Shown here: positions 62,960-64,000 of the stretch, in pieces
Position numbering within the stretch: the stretch's first letter is position 1
How the letters are laid out: each line of letters opens with the position of its first letter
Assembly: GCA_009773665.1 (NCBI GenBank)
Contig: WSYE01000002.1
Span: 124,001-188,000 of the forward strand
Length of the DNA stretch: 64,000 nt
Origin: Desulfovibrionaceae bacterium
GTDB lineage: Bacteria > Desulfobacterota > Desulfovibrionia > Desulfovibrionales > Desulfovibrionaceae
Reading direction: 5' to 3'
The notes under the pieces: model-generated
Databases searched by the model: none
Seen by the model: only the letters and a program-made list of their open reading frames with translations
Told to the model about the DNA's origin: nothing
Program-made: the position numbers and the translations under genes

Positions 62960-63618
62960 CGCGCGGACTGCCCCGCAGCTTGCTGGAATGCCAGATGGCG
63001 TTCGTCGTAAGGCGGATGCGAGAAGAAGGCCGAGCCCGAAACCAGCACATCCGCGCCCGCCTCAACCAGCTGCGCGCAGTTCTCCACGGTGACGCCGCCG
63101 TCCAGCTGAATCAGCGTGGACAGGTTCTGCTCGTCGATCATGGCCCGCAGGCGGCGCACCTTCTCGATGCTGAAGGGGATGAAGGACTGTCCGCCGAAAC
63201 CGGGGTTCACGCTCATCACCAGCACCATGGACAGCTGGGGCAGCAGGTATTCCACGGCGGAGAGCGGCGTGGCCGGGTTCAGGGCCACGGCGGGCTTCGC
63301 GCCCAGGCGGGCGATCTCGGCCACTGCGCGCTCAAGATGCACGGTGGCCTCGGCGTGCACGCAGACCAGGTCGGCCCCGGCATCCACGAATTCGTGCAGG
63401 TAGCGCTCGGGCTTCTCGATCATCAGATGCACGTCGAAAAAGAGCTTGGAGCGTTTGCGCAGCGCCTTAACGATAAGCGGCCCCAGGGTGATGTTGGGCA
63501 CAAACATGCCGTCCATCACGTCCCAGTGGACCCAGTCCAGTCCCGCAGCTTCCAGAGCGGCCAGTTCCTCGGCCAGACGCCCGAAATCACACGAGAGCAG
63601 CGACGGGGAGAGTATCAT
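62956..63618 (-). CDS. rpe: ribulose-phosphate 3-epimerase
   Basis: A 220-residue TIM-barrel enzyme interconverting ribulose and xylulose 5-phosphate in the pentose phosphate route. SPSLLSCDFGRLAEEL, VHWDVMDGMFVPNITLGPLIVKALRK, VHLMIEKPERYLHEFVDAGAD, VMSVNPGFGGQSFIP and LDGGVTVENCAQLVEAGADVLVSGSAFF are the family blocks; the two active-site aspartates (in MDG and LDGG) and the metal-binding histidines are present. Its ATG overlaps the upstream TGA (TGATG at 63618). Confidence 0.97.
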   Translation of the reverse strand: MILSPSLLSCDFGRLAEELAALEAAGLDWVHWDVMDGMFVPNITLGPLIVKALRKRSKLFFDVHLMIEKPERYLHEFVDAGADLVCVHAEATVHLERAVAEIARLGAKPAVALNPATPLSAVEYLLPQLSMVLVMSVNPGFGGQSFIPFSIEKVRRLRAMIDEQNLSTLIQLDGGVTVENCAQLVEAGADVLVSGSAFFSHPPYDERHLAFQQAAGQSAR

Positions 63619-64000
63619 CAGGAATCCCCCATGGCGAAATCGACCTTGATCTTGAAAAGCTTCTCGGCAGGCAGGTTCAAGACCGAGATGCCCGTCTTGC
63701 GGCTTATCTCGGCCAGGGCCTCGCGCACCGCCTCCATGGATGGGCCAACGTAGGTGAACCAGACGTTGAAAGTGTGTTGCCGCAGATAGTTGTGGGTGAC
63801 GTTGGGATGGCGGTTGACCTCAGCCACGAAGGCCTCGATCTGGTCCTCCGGCACGCGCGCGGCGCACAGGGTGGACTGCCAGCCCAGCTTGCCCGACTGG
63901 AAGTTGGCGCCGATGCGCCGGATCACGCCGCTCTGCTTGAGCGCGCGCACCCGTGCCAGCACCTCGGCCTCGGTCAGGCCCACCTGCGCGCCCACGTCGG
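63618..64000 (-). CDS. siroheme decarboxylase subunit (AhbA/AhbB, Lrp-like), partial
   Basis: Only the C-terminal ~127 residues are visible; the gene continues past the right edge. RRIGANFQSGKLGWQSTLCAARVP and VTHNYLRQHTFNVWFTYVG are the signature sentences of the AhbA/AhbB siroheme decarboxylases, which make didecarboxysiroheme in the alternative haem pathway of sulfate reducers and some archaea (NirD/G/L/H are related). The HNYLR histidine is the expected catalytic residue. The TTG/GTG near the right edge should not be taken as the true start. Coupled to rpe by overlap. Confidence 0.85.
   Translation of the reverse strand, partial: DVGAQVGLTEAEVLARVRALKQSGVIRRIGANFQSGKLGWQSTLCAARVPEDQIEAFVAEVNRHPNVTHNYLRQHTFNVWFTYVGPSMEAVREALAEISRKTGISVLNLPAEKLFKIKVDFAMGDS

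Overview
The window looks like a chromosomal segment of a GC-rich, anaerobic deltaproteobacterium of the Desulfovibrio/Fundidesulfovibrio type. This is inference from content: a MucR-type zinc-finger regulator, a siroheme-decarboxylase (Ahb) subunit, a NapH-like polyferredoxin, a GNAT-fused acyl-CoA synthetase opposite an AMP-forming acyl-CoA synthetase, and a ribE-ribBA-ribH-nusB-leuS block.

Layout. 1-8.4 kb is metabolic: a partial zinc-dependent phospholipase C-like protein, an acetyl-CoA synthetase-like enzyme divergent from a Pat-like protein acetyltransferase, a small acetyltransferase, a membrane polyferredoxin, and a glycerol dehydrogenase gene broken by a 14-bp tandem duplication. 8.4-13.8 kb is the riboflavin/nusB/leuS operon (minus strand). 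14.1-17.1 kb holds a MucR-like gene followed by prophage-flavoured small genes and a CI-like repressor with a candidate operator. 17.4-20.1 kb is a possibly self-contained module: a sigma-54 activator divergent from an undescribed two-domain protein whose C-terminus resembles the IscU/NifU scaffold. Between them lie a well-matched -24/-12 promoter and a perfect palindrome. 20.3-24.5 kb is a MacAB/LolCDE-type efflux operon, 24.6-26.8 kb a three-gene overlapping operon (TPR, MshEN/CheX-like, lipoprotein), and 26.9-30.0 kb a polar amino-acid ABC transporter running straight into asnB.

From about 30 to 62.5 kb the window is a surface-polysaccharide locus. The plus-strand arm has asnB, an acetyltransferase, a radical SAM enzyme and a GT2. 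It then enters a lower-GC patch (about 33.5-51 kb) with relics of at least four IS families, including one IS5-type element nested inside another with a 6-bp target duplication. This patch also carries two large membrane/secreted proteins of unknown function and a nucleotide-sugar dehydratase/aminotransferase pair. The minus-strand arm runs from a GDP-fucose synthase at 62.4 kb down to WbqC at 45.9 kb through a GT1, three large GT-C/DUF2079 membrane proteins, a 963-residue unknown secreted protein, a flippase, a SIS isomerase, a radical SAM enzyme and a methyltransferase. Together these could make and export a nucleotide-sugar-derived glycan.

The right edge returns to core genes: an Hpt protein, ribulose-phosphate epimerase and a siroheme decarboxylase subunit, all overlapping. 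No tRNA, rRNA or CRISPR array was seen. The best candidates for undescribed biology are the sigma-54/IscU-like module and the DUF2079/963-residue/GT-C membrane cluster.
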